A stretch of 64,000 nucleotides of DNA from Poteriospumella lacustris (Eukaryota; Sar; Chrysophyceae; Chromulinales; Dinobryaceae). Below, in pieces: positions 63,601 to 64,000 of the stretch. Both the position numbers and the translations under genes were made by a program. Location: NCBI GenBank assembly GCA_008000375.1, contig SMOI01000023.1, forward strand, positions 146,122 to 210,121. Direction: 5' to 3'. Position 1 is the stretch's first letter; every line of letters begins with the position of its first letter. The notes under the pieces are model-generated. The model had not been told where the DNA came from and searched no databases. It was given only the letters and a program-made list of their open reading frames with translations.

Positions 63601-64000
63601 ACACAGAAGTGCCCGAGCACATACCGCCGCCACCACTGATCGCGTTGCAATTATTACCATTGCATTTCTTAATACAGAAGCAATAACGGTATTGCCCCTT
63701 GGACTGAAATCCATTGTAAGCACAACGAGCATTCGAACATGCAGCCGAGCAATCCGAAGTTCCATATACATTGTCCACACAAGTTCCCGTACCTGAACCA
63801 TTATCGCAGCAACAGTGAGATAAACCACAGCCAGGGTTGCACCTGCTACTTTGTCCCAGGTACGAAGGGGTCGCTGTCGGCTTCACCATGGTAGGGAATG
63901 ACGTTGTAAACTCTCTTGGCCCCCCAGATGGCTTCGAGCTGGGCACCGACGTGGGCTCACCAGATGGCTTCGAGCTGGGCACCGACGTGGGCTCACCAGA
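57695..64000 (-). CDS. REJ/EGF single-pass membrane protein, paralogue of left-edge gene (5' partial)
   Basis: The frame is open to the window edge and ends at TAG 57695-57697; about 2100 residues are seen with no intron. Numbered from the GTG at 63982: a PSSKPSGEPTSV repeat; two Cys-rich units at about 43-165 (CGLSHCCCDN, TSVCCCADN); a second Pro/Thr stalk to about 270; an FN3-like part with the CC motif FRTTCCNNV; REJ-like modules including ITLDGSRSYDENQDRS; EGF-like repeats at about 1365-1465 (CSGNGNCHF, CICSVGYAGDAC); a Cys-rich GPS-like region near 1750; one membrane span near 2037-2060; and a 35-residue basic tail. Order and many motifs match the left-edge gene, but the multi-pass module is absent. 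Probably a cell-surface receptor or adhesin; inferred. Confidence 0.85.
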   Translation of the reverse strand, partial: SGEPTSVPSSKPSGEPTSVPSSKPSGGPREFTTSFPTMVKPTATPSYLGQSSRCNPGCGLSHCCCDNGSGTGTCVDNVYGTSDCSAACSNARCAYNGFQSKGQYRYCFCIKKCNGNNCNAISGGGGMCSGTSVCCCADNAENAGYQGVTPYSSVCGNCRDSILQNWVTASQCDTDVNDRKPTIAPTRAPTVAPSKAPSASPSSNPTVSPTAIPTNLPTFSPTATPSRSPTANPTTSTPTTSPATASPSRSPTVNPTVSPSEKPSSLPTSRPSQYEFFCSSLHNSSRTAEFLRYTGRRAYSYNSMSYKFETTVGGCLAWNAFVQFALTLEASGTTANSITMVATGDIQQSKPASVTCSSPTNATKLLNILRSGVDSLVTVECDGYSWSVSNCGASTAMCIDCANPCSATISYANPFVFHPCSRSAYIPMSTFMTVDVSSGFDVPCVLDSSVVPMQDSAEIHFGLTSLGQVFCAAFASGTQEVAIASIFSQRNEAKSYPRKDTVVRIEGLSPSTEYTFFCVGGGLNAQAVSVPHNQYSSVFGKGEVFRTTCCNNVVVSFDLVSMPMNAKVMKTFTIGMKFAPSATVVVAIEVVKHSKKSGMEQVIGAHSVTFTSKAYGAQFLSWPISAFTTEGEIFLRATTEPSSDVTIQFERFGVLLGSVVEDSITQRTLCTESVAVVATEHAPYPVKASYLENGRTIAVTFSQELDTSSFQQSVFSCDGIVIVNGGISSCSWLADNVLAVESSVLALDEQITVAGSVLKGKCFTETCSPVYVNSASLSVMGPSVRKMTTSVSAIGPSVVMQGTDVLIDISPSTGSFGWNWKSVDIGIHEGVSAPNADLVTYLKGFIYDNVPISIPNKFVVPGSYVFEVRLCNVFSACSSGYYKLYVVDYNVPHMMVGGSATRRVKACAAVRLYGAYGMIDASSGELNAAASPDMYWMMKRNGVIVAGSYHQGGSNLVLLPYSLPMDQLFQFSLVMQDSVTKGLTLYSQQITVVRGNLVAAITGSDNIKLNARRVITLDGSRSYDENQDRSLMSGLAAGLFYTWQCSTFNTTGCVLQILSSDVYGDNLVIRAPLKALNSVSVITMTITDQLQRLAQASVTVTVIDQTAPSVNITAVNAKNLKSYNSHEFITLEAKVGAHNPGIVRWTVNDSSVNLMTLASGSIASSYVGGNTMLLTTLHIPVKSLNPGRFLSFSLVYVDGATQTTWDQQTAISVYINRGPQGGSFDVSPSVGQSIVDVFHFKTHQWETDELPLYFSYHYTSVDDESALWYPLQMESEFTQAFVRLSHFGDSAAVYKGRVAVVDGVSAMAEVTQNVSVQPSNVNLALDVSMFRLSGDVRSKMHVVYSTMPNNANLHYSNARLQQLNAQSCRTSAIDCDALYRHSCGIATGTCGECLDGYTAYAAGNTAECFAVSIALNAAVDIKKCANDCSGNGNCHFVESTTNTSLSHCTLDSFACRALCICSVGYAGDACQFSTASVQEQMASRVELAAVYNQMLVSSVYDDALSVDVWSGLVLSLGEGLMRSGVNNATFSAQLATLSNYLVLKGKSVGVLDTQKVSALASLVDASQPRRSFSSLDIAFLETTVAGQHAVHHLSESKIAAYATGYVTAAIPLALTVASTSGVVVTEVSIVSAASNKTTGALVGLSLQAFADRLVSNVANVTSVPVRVVVKDAEKCDRVGGCSLTVSIRNMHAVSYATPVVDSVTVACDRGMATPSVAVCPTASKQVVCPPNFIGNVTFNCPYSQWIPSCNILHDFVGTGAMCDLVSFDDLSTHCECPVGSSFVSGTSGQRRLRVDEAGTSSLLEMEGSSFIHQDLVVSVSEQHFGMVYAANNSVQHHVKGLFPEFDLVIKTIVLIDSIPYKMLSTEGWPTLNATMVAVLPELLKHVMEPLNFTTFAAKFDAMSLVGDIPTNGDQFGSVSVSFDSFIRADDYCSVDEVFILFENALNGSVYLTGTLSLALQAVAVDDVFVMGNATVAWEHSRLYSFAKVNTKSMFCITGIDDVHLVNGTVPSTQASIASSSSQSMGDMKATAVNGPQSAQQGRRQWTRSYVFYMVLGVIAFVIASVWYAIYSNRDRAVKVNLPVSAFAPLAIKKQLPPEQRP
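63925..64000 (-). repeat. Exact 36-bp tandem repeat encoding PSSKPSGEPTSV
   Basis: Two identical 36-bp units (63925-63960 and 63961-63996) plus the start of a third at the window edge. Each encodes 12 residues of Pro/Ser stalk, so the array continues outside the window. Confidence 0.92.

Overview
The window is a gene-dense piece of a eukaryotic nuclear genome, most likely a stramenopile (oomycete, labyrinthulid or a related lineage). The reasons are: short spliceosomal introns (about 60-115 nt, GT...AG, donors mostly GTGAGT, GTAAGT or GTACGT); Pro-Ser 'PSxxPS' repeats on giant REJ/EGF membrane proteins, a style common in stramenopiles; eukaryote-only families (Su(z)12, COMMD4, F-box, WW-RING, RBR, Has1/DDX18); and no operons, Shine-Dalgarno sites, CRISPR arrays or insertion sequences. 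The lineage call is inference. I find 16 protein-coding genes on both strands, half of them spliced.

Layout, left to right. 1-9891 (+): a 5'-truncated, intronless giant REJ/EGF multi-pass membrane protein. 11818-13335 (+): a WW-RING protein, meeting a BTB-like gene (13365-15695, -) tail to tail with a 29-bp gap. 16240-17069 (+): four-exon COMMD4. 17344-18617 (-): ribose-phosphate pyrophosphokinase. 20373-23021 (+): RBR-like/SPRY ubiquitin ligase candidate. 23907-25805 (-): alpha/beta-hydrolase-like protein lacking the usual Ser nucleophile. 26221-27522 (+): GDS-type PC-esterase-like membrane protein. 27655-28842 (-): F-box/LRR protein, head to head with Su(z)12 of PRC2 (29300-31228, +) across a region holding (GTC)20. 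31468-32334 (-): receiver-like protein. 33023-33754 (-): Cys-rich hydrophobic small protein. 34370-35794 (+): SDR-family protein.

36439-42749 (-) is a four-exon gene for a roughly 2016-residue protein joining a degenerate receiver domain to TPRs and two cyclic-nucleotide-binding folds. It is head to head with a six-exon gene for a roughly 2080-residue leucine-rich-repeat protein (43185-49836, +). The 435 bp between them hold a perfect 12-bp-arm palindrome.

The most striking structure is at 50.4-56.0 kb. Two complete copies of a Has1/DDX18 DEAD-box helicase gene face each other tail to tail as an inverted repeat with about 2.4-kb arms and a spacer of about 0.57 kb. Coding sequence and the unusually long 483-nt intron look identical apart from one synonymous base that I could detect. 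The promoters have visibly diverged, and homology stops one base after the stop codon. The right edge (57695-64000, -) holds a second, 5'-truncated REJ/EGF protein with the same ectodomain order as the left-edge gene but a single membrane span.

Splice junctions were placed by eye from reading frame, GT/AG sites and, where possible, family conservation. Domain names come from recognising motifs, not from database searches.
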